From assembly GCA_037178625.1 (NCBI GenBank), contig CM074134.1, positions 1,488,001 through 1,552,000 of the forward strand: a DNA stretch of 64,000 bases, in the 5' to 3' direction. This document shows, piece after piece, positions 37,303 to 47,576 of this stretch. Under the pieces are notes generated by a model. The model did no database searches. It was not told where the DNA came from and was given only the letters and a program-made list of their open reading frames with translations. The position numbers and the translations under genes are program-made. How positions within the stretch are numbered: position 1 is the first letter of the stretch; the number at the start of each line of letters is the position of its first letter. Source of the DNA: Skeletonema tropicum. Its lineage: Eukaryota > Bacillariophyta > Thalassiosirophyceae > Thalassiosirales > Thalassiosiraceae.

Positions 37303-40060
37303 GTCCCAATGCAAGTTGACCAATTGTTATTTTGGAAAATATGAATCCCAATTTGTTGCCCACTAGATAACTAGCCATAATGACTTGGCACTTCCTTCTG
37401 CGGTAAGAAGATCAAAGATAAACTAGTCACAGCATTTATTGAATGTCCCAAAACGCTTCCTTGAGTTCATTGGCGCTTCCACATAATGCAGATCTTTCCA
37501 TCCTTACTATACAGCCCGTCACGTAAATCGATGCTTGGGATGGCAGTTACGTTATGAGTTATGAGGCAAGACGATGATAAAATTGCAGTGTTGATGAGGA
37601 TGACGGATGTAATGTGTATTTGCCCCGCCCGCCTGGTTCTGGTTGAATCTCCAGCCCTCCTCCTCCATTGTTGATTCATTCCATCAGCACTCTGTTTTTG
37701 AGAGTCATTGCTATCAGCGGCAGAATGAATGTCCACCGTCCACCCTCAGTTGCCTCTCTTATGAGACAATGATACAACGTTGTGTGATGCTACATCGCTC
37801 GGTGCTCGGTGCCTATGGTACACCTGTGCTGCTGTGTTTCCATATTCCCGTTTCTGCCCAAACTTGTCCCGTTTCTGCCCAAACTTGTCCCGTTTCTGCC
37901 CAAACTTGTCCCAGGTTGATATCTCATGCACGCTCATGATGATTTAATAGGTTGAAGATCCAAGCGACGCATTCTTTCGCAGTCCATGGCAGGTAGTCGC
38001 TCGATTTATTGGCCTGTAGAAGTAATTGGGCGTCATAATAGTACTGGAAATCACGTGTGGTGTGGGTGGCACGTCGGCAGGGTGTGACATGCCGCCGAGA
38101 CCTAGCGACAAAAGGAGCTTGTATGGCAGGATGGCAGGAGATAATATATCTACAATGGTTGATGGACACTATATCTTTGATTTGCCTCTCTACAGTAATC
38201 TAGCATTCAGCTTAACGGTTGAAAGGGCGAAATATTTGGAGACGGAGCGTGTAGATGCTAATTCGGTTGCACAGTCCATCGTCAAAAGTGTCGAAAACTA
38301 CGACTCCGCCAATAGGTAGGCTTGCTGAATTCAACTTGAACCGAGTTGCTGTTGCAAGAGGTGGGGAGCACAATCAGGCCCGTTATGATGAGGGAACTTG
38401 GGATTCATACTTCCAAGCCCCCGATTTCGACTGGAATATCATCAAGCAGACTGAGCGTCAGTGTATGCTCGTGTTCTGTGACCTATTCTCTACCGGCTAT
38501 GCCCATTCTGCTCACTTGCCGTCTTCTATCTATTTGGTGGTCTCCGCCGTGACAATGTTAGTGCTCTCAAAGCGCCCTACATCTTCCCCCACTTGAGAAA
38601 TATGAAAAATGAAAGTGTTGCAACTAGAATGACAAAAATTCTCCGCAATAATATTGAGCACGAGCTCCGTCGGAAAACGTTGTTCACGTCACGATCGATG
38701 AGAAAGGGCAGCATGACCGAGTTCCGGTTACACCGCCCGAGATCTATCTTACGAGGAGGAACTTGCTCGCAGTGGGCATACAATTCTACCCGCCAACACC
38801 TTTGGAGAAGACAATGCTTCTATGGGCATCAGAAGAGCATCCCACCAAGAAGCAGAAGGCCACGGCAAATAAGTACCCCTCCAGAATCAGAGACAGCCAA
38901 TGCAGGTACCACCTAACAATCAGCCTACAATACCGTTGTGGCTAATGCCATCAAATCTACAGGGAACAATAAGACTGGTGGTGTTACTGTCCTGACTGAG
39001 TTGGAGAGGTTTGTGGAAGTTGGCACCATTAGTAAAAAACAAAAGGATTTTCTTAGTGCCGGCAGTGTGGGGCTTGTTTCAAAGTCCATCCTCAATGATA
39101 TATGAAGAATGATTTGATTATTGGACTCCCTGATTATAATTCCCTGGGGTCTGAAGGGGCTAGGTATTGCAGGGGAGTGACTGCTACTGCCATGGTCATC
39201 ACTGCCGAGCAGTGGAAGGAGTTGTGCAATTTGGAGCCGACCGATCTCGATAATGATATCAATTGCAGGTTGTCGACCTTGAAGTGCAAGCACAGCTTCA
39301 TCAAAGCGACAAAAGAAGCAAGGCAACATCAAGTATTCACAGTCTTGCCGAGAGAATTCAAAAGTTATGAAGAAACGGAAAGACGATGGTATGAGTGATT
39401 TAGAGACTAAGAACAAAATTCTTCGTGAGATTGGAATTCAAAGTGGACAGCAATCACTCCGTGATGTATTTTCTCGGAGAAGTTCTAGTACGTAGTTAAT
39501 TGTTACTCCTATGTAATAGTTCAAAGTGGACAGCAATCACTCTGTGATATTGCTTGCTGGACCTGGCTGTGGCACGTGTATTATTGCTCTAGTAATAGGA
39601 TGGATATCTACGAGTACTTGAATTTCTTTGTATTTATTTATTTACTTTACTTTGACTTCTAAGTACTCCCCCTCCATGCATGCATTCATTTCTATTCATT
39701 TCCCACTTGGGAAGTTTGGCAATCTCCGCTGCCGAGGGGCCAGTGGAACGGACAGCCTTGGCTTCAGTAACGGCATCATTGAAAGACTTTACACTTCTGA
39801 AAATGCAGCCAATGATGCATGACGAGTGAATATACGAATCATGATTCAGTCATGACCATGGCGCATAAACTAACAAAGTCACCAGAACTGCCAAGAGGAA
39901 TTACTTGCAAACTCAACCAGGATGACCAATCACCTAGGCCTCTCCTTGATGCTGCTGCCCAATTTCGATAGCTACATTTCCATCCTCTGCACCCAGCCCA
40001 CTACACCACTTCCAACGACACAAACTGAAAGTAACACTGGTTGATCGCATCCACGATAAT
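37303..40060 (+). repeat. 2.82-kb unit R6, truncated at its end
   Basis: The most diverged unit. It carries a 2-bp insertion near 37,821, a change at CGGCAAATAAGTACC near 38,867, a substitution near 39,264, an 18-bp AT-rich insertion near 39,626, and a 4-bp insertion near 39,993. It stops at CCACGATAAT, where the LINE region begins. Confidence 0.95.
38089..39495 (+). pseudogene. Relic gene of the 2.82-kb unit (R6)
   Basis: Carries a private insertion after KQKATA that shifts the frame, and an Arg-to-Cys change (DINCRLSTLK). Confidence 0.5.
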
Positions 40061-40176
40061 AATTTCCGCGTGGAATTATCGAACGTGTGGCCTTAGGATG
40101 GAAATAACAAAATAACAAAAAATATCAGATTCTACGTAGGAATTAGTAGTTCAGGGACATCGACCTCGCGCTGACG
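40061..40176 (+). other. LINE 5' leader
   Basis: 116 bp before ORF1 with no coding signal. An imperfect hairpin straddles its left edge: CGATAAT (40,054-40,060) pairs with ATTATCG (40,075-40,081), and CCAC/GTGG pairs further out. Confidence 0.5.
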
Positions 40177-40593
40177 ATGGCGTTGAGATCTGCTATGGAT
40201 TCCGTTTTTCAGCTCCAAGATGCTCTATTGACAGTGGGAGAACCAACCCCCTATCGTCTATATCGCCTTGTCTTGGTGTGGAGATCATCGTACAAATTTG
40301 AACTAAGCAATTATATCGCCGACAGCCGGAGGCGTGCCAAATTCAAATTTTGTCTTGTGCAATTGAAAAGCAAACAATCTATCACATCACAATTGATCCC
40401 AACAGAGCAATTGCTCTTTCTACTTTGGTGTAAATCATCTAAAACAGTCATCATATCAGCTGGAAGCTTCCTTTCCCGTATTTTCGACAAATGTGATTAC
40501 AATGAATATGACCACGCTTCGGGTAATCGTCCTGGCCAAGATCCTCCTCCAGCCTTCGTGTCTGCGATGGATCGAAGTCGGACGACTACATAA
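40177..40593 (+). CDS. LINE ORF1, unknown small protein
   Basis: 138 residues from an ATG. No CCHC knuckle, RRM or coiled coil is evident; the C-terminal third is polar and proline-containing (NRPGQDPPPAF). In LINEs the first ORF usually encodes an RNA-binding protein, but that is not shown here. Its stop codon TAA overlaps the ATG of ORF2 as TAATG (40,591-40,595). Confidence 0.6.
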   Translation: MALRSAMDSVFQLQDALLTVGEPTPYRLYRLVLVWRSSYKFELSNYIADSRRRAKFKFCLVQLKSKQSITSQLIPTEQLLFLLWCKSSKTVIISAGSFLSRIFDKCDYNEYDHASGNRPGQDPPPAFVSAMDRSRTTT

Positions 40594-42371
40594 TGAGCGT
40601 CAGTTCTGCGGCCTCTAGTATGAGTGTCTCTAGTGGTGAACGCAGTGACTTACACTCAGTTCCGTCAGGGTCTCCTCGGTATCATTCCCAATCCCGGGCA
40701 GGCGTGTGGCGGAACAAAAAGAAGCGATTTCTAGCAAAAGCACAACCCACCTATAAGGAACTCTTTTGGGCATCTAGAAAAGGAGGACAGAAAGAACATT
40801 CAAGTCCCCCTCTCCCATCGATTAATACTCGGAAGGCAGCAAAACGAGATGTTGACGATCAAGTGGACTACTTGGAAGAAATGTTAGCGACACAAGATCG
40901 AGAGTCACATGGCCTTCCTCCTCCTCCGAAAACACATGATACCCTGCGTATCATTTTAAATAATGTTAATGGCCTGCAACTGTTCACTAAAGGAAGAGGA
41001 AATGAGAAGATAGGCAGGATAGAAACCACTCGGAAAAAGTTTCAGTCAGATATTTATTGCAGCGTTGAAAACTGTGTTCAATGGGACATGTCAACATCAG
41101 ATCAGCAGTTTGATGACGTCTTTGGTATTGGGGAAGAACGCTATTGCAGTGTAGCCTACAATCGGAACGATAGGCTGTCTGGCTCCGATGGTAGAACTCA
41201 ACCTGGGGGGACCTCAATTCTAGCTACTGGCAGAACTTCCGGCTTTGCTTCTAAGAAAGGAATGGACGATGATTCGTTAGGACAATGGTGCTATATGCGT
41301 CTTGGTACCGAAGCACACGCCACTTGGCTGATTTGTGCCTATAATCCTCCCTCTTCATCGAGATATGGTCGTCGAAACCAACGTCACCGCAACTACACCG
41401 TATACAGCCAACGACAGCGATACCTTCGGGGTAGAGGTTGTTTCACAGATCCATGCAAATACTTCATTCAACAATTGGTCAAACAGCTATTATTATGGAA
41501 AAAGAAGGGTGACAATATCATTCTAGTTGGTGACTTCAATGAAGACGTATATCGAGACGGTCTAGCAACGCGTCTGCAGGAGGAGGATTTGCAGATGTCA
41601 TGTCAATTTCAACGTATCAATGGAGAACACCTACCGAACTCTCATGAATCTGGACGTAAACCTCTGATGACAATGTTTGCTACCGAGGGGATTCTGTGTA
41701 CAAATGCATATGCAGCTGCTCACGGCGCCCACGTTGGGGACCATCGTCTGTTGGTGTTTGATTTCCATGCTCCATCGGTTTTAGGCACCCATCTTCCTCA
41801 TATGCCACGCCCACAAGGGCGTGGGGTTCGGAGTAAAGTTCCCCGTCTACGGACGGCGTACAACAAGAGATTGAATGAACTGAATGAGCGGCACAATATG
41901 AGGCAACGACTGGATACTATTGCAAATTCCACAGCTCTCACCAAAGAAGAGAAACTCGTCCTCCTCAATCGATGGGATGTGCAGGAAACGGAACATCAAC
42001 GTTGTGCTGAACGGGAGTGTAATAGAGGTGGGAATCGGAATATTGACTTTTGTGAAGAAGTTTCTGTCGTTCTTCGGAAGCTACGATGTCTAAATAGAGT
42101 TATTCGCTTCAAGCAAGGGAAGGTACCTGACGGTCGGAATCTATTCAAACTATGCCGAGCGATAGACGTTCCTGAACCTCGGGACATCACCATTGCCGAA
42201 GCACAGACGGAACGCTTCGCTTGCATAGAACTTCTTGAAGCCCTACGTGATGATGCGCCCATGCTGAGAAATCGTATGCTGCAAAAGAGATTGGCAGCAG
42301 CAAAGAAACGAGGGGATGACGAAGCAGCGGACGAAGTCAAGCGGATTTTGAAGAAGGAGGCGAGACAGTAG
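40593..42371 (+). CDS. LINE ORF2 part 1: APE-like endonuclease
   Basis: 592 residues. A Ser-rich basic N-terminus (to about residue 110) is followed by an endonuclease/exonuclease/phosphatase domain: NNVNG (123-127), the metal-binding Glu in VENC (E159), YNPP (250-253), GDFNED (313-318), and GDHRLLVFDF (382-391) with the catalytic His. These are the residues of APE-type LINE endonucleases that nick target DNA for target-primed reverse transcription. The remaining 200 residues are a charged linker. The frame ends in TAG at 42,369-42,371, but the next ORF continues in exactly the same frame, so in an intact element this would be one ORF2 of about 1,420 residues. Confidence 0.85.
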   Translation: MSVSSAASSMSVSSGERSDLHSVPSGSPRYHSQSRAGVWRNKKKRFLAKAQPTYKELFWASRKGGQKEHSSPPLPSINTRKAAKRDVDDQVDYLEEMLATQDRESHGLPPPPKTHDTLRIILNNVNGLQLFTKGRGNEKIGRIETTRKKFQSDIYCSVENCVQWDMSTSDQQFDDVFGIGEERYCSVAYNRNDRLSGSDGRTQPGGTSILATGRTSGFASKKGMDDDSLGQWCYMRLGTEAHATWLICAYNPPSSSRYGRRNQRHRNYTVYSQRQRYLRGRGCFTDPCKYFIQQLVKQLLLWKKKGDNIILVGDFNEDVYRDGLATRLQEEDLQMSCQFQRINGEHLPNSHESGRKPLMTMFATEGILCTNAYAAAHGAHVGDHRLLVFDFHAPSVLGTHLPHMPRPQGRGVRSKVPRLRTAYNKRLNELNERHNMRQRLDTIANSTALTKEEKLVLLNRWDVQETEHQRCAERECNRGGNRNIDFCEEVSVVLRKLRCLNRVIRFKQGKVPDGRNLFKLCRAIDVPEPRDITIAEAQTERFACIELLEALRDDAPMLRNRMLQKRLAAAKKRGDDEAADEVKRILKKEARQ

Positions 42372-42389
42372 AAATTCAAAACTCTGAAG

Positions 42390-44864
42390 TTGAAGATGGG
42401 GAAACCTCGGGCTTCACCGTTATGTGAAGTTATAGTGCCAGATGAAGATTTTCCGGAATTCTCCCCGCGGTACACAACACGTGGGGATGTTGAAACTGAA
42501 ACTGGCAATCGTATTCGTGAGAGATACCAACTTGGGCATCGATCTATTCTTGCCTCAGAGCCTTTCCTGTCTGACATCGGCCACCTTGGAGATGGTCCAG
42601 CAGTTCAACAAATCCTTCATGGTACGTATGAGTTTCCTCCTGATACTCCTCCGGAAGTGGCGGCCTTGTTCCAAGAAGCAGCCTCCCTGTATCAAAAGAC
42701 ACAACATCTCGGCTTGGATCCTTACATAGAGGAAGAGGAGTTTCAATATTGGTGGAAGCATTGTCGAATCGACACTCAATCGTCGTACTCCAATATACAT
42801 TACGACCATTACGTCTGTGCAGCTTTCGACAAGGAACTCACCTCCCTCCAAGTAGCAAAACTGAATACTGCGATTCGTCTTGGTTGGCCACTTAAACGAT
42901 GGTTACATACAGTGATAGTTTTACTGCAGAAAGAAATGGGTACTGTCTTCATCAATAAACTTCGAGCCATCTGTCTTTTTGAGGCTGATTTCAATTACGT
43001 CCTGAAGGTTATCTTTGCTCAACGTATGATGAGGAATCTGAATCGTGAGAATCTACTACCTTTGGAACAACATGCGAAAGCCTTCTCTGGAGCCAAGAAT
43101 GCTACCATGAACCGAATACTTTATCAGGATATTCATCGCACCCTGCATTGGCCTTATGCAGTGGCTTCAGTAGATCTTGGGGACTGTTATGATGCGCTGT
43201 ACCACGGGTGGTCATCCATTTCACTGCTAGCAGCGGGAGTGCCAAACTCTCAGGTCAAAATGATGCTGGTCGCTCTGCAATGTATGGGATGGCATTTGAG
43301 GACAGGATTCGGTTTGTCTGACTCTCCCTTTCAAGGTTCTGATGATAAGCCAATGATGGGAATGGGACAAGGTAGTAGTGCTGCGGCGCCATCATTTTCC
43401 GTCACATCACTGTTACAGACGAATGCATACCGTCGAATGGGACATTGTCAGCCGATTTATTCCTCTTGGACAGGTCTTCTTCTCATGCTGGCTGCCATCA
43501 TTTATGTAGACGACACTGATCTCCTCGTTAGATCCAAACGTCGTCGACTATCAGATACTGAGTTCTTCAATCAAATTCAAGCAGCGATCACATGTTGGGG
43601 TTTTATCATCATGGCAACGGGTGGACATTGCAAACAAGCAAAATGTAAAGTGTCGGTAGTTTCATATGGATACAAGAATGGACGTGCATACATCAAACCT
43701 CACCGAGATCTCCCCCAAACGGCATTGGTAATTCCACAACATAATGGCCCATCGCTTCCCATTGCACACATCCCGCCCGATCAAGCTTGTGAAGCCCTAG
43801 GAACCTTCGTCGCAGCGGATGGAAATCAAAGGACACAATTGGACGAAATGAAAAAGAAAGGTCTTTCTTGGGCAGATCAACTATCCTCGGCGCATCTCCC
43901 TCCAGCTGACGGATTTCTCAGTCTCAATATCCATCTCAAACCTCGTCTCTGTTGGAATCTAGTCACTGTATGTGAATCTCCGAAGGTTGTCGATAAAGCA
44001 CTGTCAAAAGTATTCTTCCAAGCACTTCCATATCTACGAGTGAATCGAAACATTCGTACTGAATTTCGGCACCTCCCAGTGAAATATCAAGGTCTGGGTA
44101 TCTTTGATGTTAATGTTGAGCGCCTTGGCTTGAAAATCTTTTGGATTCAACGATACTGGGGTGACTCAGGTTTAGAAGGCCAACTCCTGCTCTATTCTTT
44201 TGAAGCGTTTAGCATTGATCTGGGCCTCGATGGGAATCCCTTCCAGTACTCCTTTGAACGTTATGGCTATCTTGTTGAATCATCATCTTGGTGGAAGGAT
44301 CTGTGGGAATTGCTGGCACATTTCGGAATTCGTCTTGATTTGGACAAAACTATCACCTTTCAACCATTTCGATTGGGTGACAAATCTGTGATGCGATGGT
44401 TCATAGAATCCAACCACTTTTCGAAACAGCAACTCGTCCGCCTCAATCGAGTTCGGAAGAGAAAATGCATCTTTTTTCTCTCCGAATTACTTCTTTGTGA
44501 TGGGCAAAAGGTGAACGTTCTACTTCTTGATGGATCGGAAGGCTTCTCCAGAAAGAAAACGTATCCATTTGAGAAACCTACTGGAGCCGATGTCACTCTG
44601 TGGAGAACTGCAATTCGAACATTAACTTCACCTACATATCGCCTTCCTACCAGCCTTGGTTTTCTACGTTGCCTGGACCCCAATATTGATTGGTTTTGGA
44701 ACGAGCAGGATAATCTCATTGTGAGGTACAATTGGAACGAAGATGGAAATATACGTGCGTATGTACTAAACAGTGAACAAAGTAAATGCTATGAATCAAT
44801 TACTGAATGGATTTTATGGCTACTTTGTATCATGGTGAAAAAACGTGAGGCTCCGGCGATGTAG
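42390..44864 (+). CDS. LINE ORF2 part 2: reverse transcriptase
   Basis: Open from the in-frame TAG at 42,369 to the stop at 44,862-44,864; the first ATG is at 42,396. RT motifs are intact: a finger region with NKLRAICLFEADFN (about 189-202), motif A ASVDLGDCYDALY (259-271), motif B GMGQGSSAAAPS (324-335) and motif C IIYVDDTDLL (370-379). A long C-terminal region (to 824) has no CCHC knuckle or RNase H signature. It synthesises cDNA at the nicked target site in the nucleus. All catalytic Asp residues are present, so only the upstream TAG argues against activity. Confidence 0.87.
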   Translation: MKMGKPRASPLCEVIVPDEDFPEFSPRYTTRGDVETETGNRIRERYQLGHRSILASEPFLSDIGHLGDGPAVQQILHGTYEFPPDTPPEVAALFQEAASLYQKTQHLGLDPYIEEEEFQYWWKHCRIDTQSSYSNIHYDHYVCAAFDKELTSLQVAKLNTAIRLGWPLKRWLHTVIVLLQKEMGTVFINKLRAICLFEADFNYVLKVIFAQRMMRNLNRENLLPLEQHAKAFSGAKNATMNRILYQDIHRTLHWPYAVASVDLGDCYDALYHGWSSISLLAAGVPNSQVKMMLVALQCMGWHLRTGFGLSDSPFQGSDDKPMMGMGQGSSAAAPSFSVTSLLQTNAYRRMGHCQPIYSSWTGLLLMLAAIIYVDDTDLLVRSKRRRLSDTEFFNQIQAAITCWGFIIMATGGHCKQAKCKVSVVSYGYKNGRAYIKPHRDLPQTALVIPQHNGPSLPIAHIPPDQACEALGTFVAADGNQRTQLDEMKKKGLSWADQLSSAHLPPADGFLSLNIHLKPRLCWNLVTVCESPKVVDKALSKVFFQALPYLRVNRNIRTEFRHLPVKYQGLGIFDVNVERLGLKIFWIQRYWGDSGLEGQLLLYSFEAFSIDLGLDGNPFQYSFERYGYLVESSSWWKDLWELLAHFGIRLDLDKTITFQPFRLGDKSVMRWFIESNHFSKQQLVRLNRVRKRKCIFFLSELLLCDGQKVNVLLLDGSEGFSRKKTYPFEKPTGADVTLWRTAIRTLTSPTYRLPTSLGFLRCLDPNIDWFWNEQDNLIVRYNWNEDGNIRAYVLNSEQSKCYESITEWILWLLCIMVKKREAPAM

Positions 44865-44887
44865 AATTCTTGTTGGATCGGAATTCT
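44863..44887 (+). promoter_or_regulatory. Hairpin at the LINE 3' end
   Basis: AGAATTC (44,863-44,869) and GAATTCT (44,881-44,887) form a 7-bp stem with an 11-nt loop, overlapping the ORF2 stop codon. LINE RTs often recognise a 3' structure; the role here is inferred. Confidence 0.45.
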
Positions 44888-44985
44888 GACACCGCTCGGA
44901 GTCGATCGAGAAACGAGAAAGAATCTCGGATACAGAGAAGTGTCAGAGTTCAAACTCTGGTATTCCCGAGTGGTAAACGATGAGA
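44888..44985. other. Junction between LINE and copia relic
   Basis: 98 bp without coding. CTGACAC (44,886-44,892) and GTGTCAG (44,940-44,946) are inverted, and a near-palindrome AGAGTTCAAACTCT follows. It may contain the remains of a copia 3' LTR, but no second LTR was found to compare. Confidence 0.4.
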
Positions 44986-46760
44986 CTAGCACACCCTTGC
45001 CGAGACTTCTTTCTTGCGTTCATTGAGTTCTGTGATAACGCTGGGAGAAGACAATATTTCTGGGCGGATGTTTCGATGGTGTGCGCCTGGATGATGTTTG
45101 GTCCAGTAGTCAGCATAGTTCATTCGACCTGGGCGCCAATAGATGCGGAATTGTTTGAGAGTTTCTCTATCTCGTAGCCAGTGGAAACGCATGTCCATTG
45201 CCTTAGTGCGCTTTGGTTGCACTTTGCTGTTGATGACACCTTCGGCAGTGGAATTGTCTGTTTGGATGGGTGTGGCCGGTTGTGGATGTCCTAGTTGTTG
45301 AAGGATTAATCGAATGTAGATAGCTTCTCTTGCATTGATGTAGAGAGCAGCTAGTTCTGCTTCGGCGGCGGAAGTCATGACGTTTTTGATGATTTGCGCG
45401 ATGTTCAAAATGGCTCCGTTGTTGGGTGGAAAGGGATCGTTGTTTGAAAGGAAGAAATGTCCTCCAGCCCTGCTTCTTGCATTGGGTTCGCACAAATAGC
45501 TAGCATCGCTGTGCGTGGCTAATATCATTTCGCTAGCGTTGTAAGTTAGGACGGCTTCTTCTTGGGAGCTGACGTAATCGAGAAATTGGGTAGCCTTAGC
45601 CAGCGTGTCGGTGGTTGGATTGGATTGATTTGAGGCGATTGCGCTTAGTGGAGTCAGGAGTGTACCATCTACGGCTCGTCCTAGGTAGAGAAATTTTCCA
45701 GTTATTTTGCGAATGCGACTTGCTGCTGCTTTGTCAAGGGGAGGCGTATTGTCGTCTGGTGTGGCGTACTGTGTTTTGGCACCGTAATTAGGAGGGACAT
45801 GGCGATGTGGCTGGTCCTGCCTGTGCTCTGGTGGTTCATGGCCTAACTCTGTAATTGCTGTTTTGACGTAGCCAGGCATAGATAAATGTACTTTGCGTCG
45901 ATCGTAATCCCAATCAAGCTTTATGCCGATGTATCGTTTTCCGTCCCATTCTTTGGAGCATTTGTAGTGTTTTTGGATTACACCAAGCAGATGATCAGCG
46001 TGTTCCTTTCCGACGTATTTGACTCCAAAATCGTCTACTACGAGAGTGAACTTGATTGGGCGCCACTCATGGTGCCACAGGCCTGGGACATATTTGTCCT
46101 GGTAGTACCCTTCTTTGTTGAGACGCTTTTCGAGAAGTTCTTGCGCAATTAGGCCGGCTTGGGGTAGGCCATACATGCCTGCACGAATTTCGACGTAAAC
46201 GAAGTCGTCATCAGTAGCGATGTTGCGGAGGTTATATTCTTCGATTACTTCGTTTGGAATGTCGCTGAGTTTGAGTTTGATGTATTCGTATCGTTGCATC
46301 GGTGTGTTTAAATAGAAGTTCTTGATATCGATGGTCATGAATCGGGCATTCTTGGTGGAGATGACACTGTTGAAAAGTATTTTGGCAAGAAGAAGATCTG
46401 CTGTTGGTGTACCAACTTCGAATGGATAGTTGATAAGGTTGCCTCCTACTGTCAGACGAACAGAGACTTGCGGAGAATCTCGAATAAGATCCTGCTCGAT
46501 TGCTTCTCGTAGATGGATAGATTGACGTTCTTGACATTGATAGTACGTTGCCAGAACACGACGTCTTTCCACTTGATATCACCCCAACTACTGAGAATGC
46601 TTGAGCAGTCTCGCCCTCCATTAATGAACACTTCGTGACGTGTGACAAGACGGAGCTGAGACGCTGGCATGTCGAGATCGATACCTGGCTTGGTTGCTGG
46701 GACAAAGGTGAGTTGAAAGATGTCACGATTGTGCAGATGGTTTTGCGTCTCCTTCAGTCA
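44986..46760 (-). pseudogene. Ty1/copia reverse transcriptase-RNase H, frameshifted
   Basis: The main open part (44,986-46,572) has RLTVGGNLINYPFEVGTPTA, motif A RFMTIDIKNFYLNTP, YGLPQAG, and the active site LVVDDFGVKYVG. RNase H follows, with THSDAS, SAAEAELAAL, QTDNSTAEG and DMRFHWLRD. These features match diatom-type copia elements. Upstream the similarity switches frames: GDIKWKDVVFW and RHEVF lie in another frame (46,452-46,670), which implies at least one frameshift near 46,480 and another near 46,620. The 5' part of pol is displaced to 51,008-52,636. Confidence 0.88.
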
Positions 46761-47196
46761 TATTCTACTTGGAAAACTTGTCCATAATTTCCCTCCCCAT
46801 GGGAATTATCGCAGGGGATTCCATCATTAGAACCACTCCGCAACTGTTCCGTATTGAGGTAACAGGATCAACTTCCAAAGAGCTCGAAGACGAAGAGCTT
46901 AAGCGCTATACCTTGACGAAGTGACGAAAGGCGATGTTTCTGCACCGTGGTTCCTTAAGTTTACCCCAGATCTGTAGTCCAAGCTACCAACAACTTACAA
47001 CAAGAATCTAACTAATTCCTCCCTGCTCCCGACCTCGGTGTTATTGTGACGACGTAGTATTGAGTTATGCGAAGTTAACTCGTTAGGGTATATTGGCATT
47101 AATGTCAACTGGAGGCGGAAACGCTGTGTGGTTATGCATCCTCTTCATTTCAATCTCATCTTCCGTAGACATGCCCACAGGACAGATCAAAAGCAT
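46761..47196. other. Non-coding edge of the insert in the copia element
   Basis: No ORF of note. Stop codons are frequent in all frames, and no repeat or terminal inverted repeat was recognised that would define the insert boundary. Confidence 0.4.
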
Positions 47197-47424
47197 CTAA
47201 CGAGGTGGGGCATCTTCAGTATCAGTGTCTTCATCCCATGGTGCTTCACGCTTCACCTTTGATTCAGATTTGAGCTCATCATTATCGTAGTAGACTTGTT
47301 TGCGAACCTCAACTCTGACAATATCTTCAAACACGCCGCACTTCTTCGCTTCCTTCCATTCTCCAATGGATTTGGATAAGTCTCCTGCAGCATATGTGTA
47401 GGTACCTTTTCCATCCAACCTAAT
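47197..47424 (-). pseudogene. MORN-repeat gene fragment
   Basis: About 75 codons. LDGKGTYTYAAGD followed by IGEWKEAKKCGVFEDI fits a MORN repeat (GxGxYxYxxGDxYxGEWKxGKxxG). The C-terminus is acidic and ends in DEDTDTEDAPPR. There is no ATG; the frame opens after TTTGTAG, which resembles a splice acceptor. MORN motifs are lipid- or protein-binding repeats. It may be a 3' exon or a remnant. Confidence 0.5.
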
Positions 47425-47576
47425 CTACAAACAAATTGCCTTACCTTGTTGTGGTCCTTGTTGCCGCTGGCGCTAGCTTATCGTCGAAAGCACCAACCGC
47501 ACGATTCTCTGCTTTGAGATGCAATGAAATTGAATCAAGTTGGAAAGTGAAGTGGTGCTCAAGAAGCAAGGGGAAG

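Larger units (their letters stand above)
23441..40060 (+). repeat. Right tandem array of the 2.82-kb unit, inverted
   Basis: The unit of the left array is present in opposite orientation. With the same anchor (reverse complement CATGTCGAGAGA) the units end at 25,992, 28,814, 31,635, 34,475 and 37,302, and the last one breaks off at 40,060. The first unit begins in mid-unit at GATAAAATTGCAG. The two arms begin at different phases of the unit on either side of the spacer, so the structure is not a simple mirror palindrome. Confidence 0.97.
40061..44887 (+). mobile_element. Non-LTR retrotransposon (LINE) with APE-type endonuclease
   Basis: Contains a short 5' leader, ORF1, an ORF2 split by one in-frame stop codon, and a short 3' region. 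The order endonuclease then RT in one frame is that of APE-type LINEs. Neither a poly(A) tail nor a target-site duplication is visible. The left end abuts the 2.82-kb array and the right end abuts a copia relic; the array does not resume after it, so the true ends are uncertain. Confidence 0.85.

Noticed and set aside
41996..42577. 193-codon minus-strand ORF across the ORF2 stop codon
   Set aside because: Antisense shadow of the LINE ORF2, whose sense strand has clear endonuclease and RT motifs.
44892..44967. tRNA-like 76-nt segment with CTCGG/CCGAG ends and a GAGTTCAAACTC arm
   Set aside because: No A box or D-arm, the anticodon-like loop lacks the invariant T33, and the T-loop would have only six bases. 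Chance or LTR remnant is more likely.
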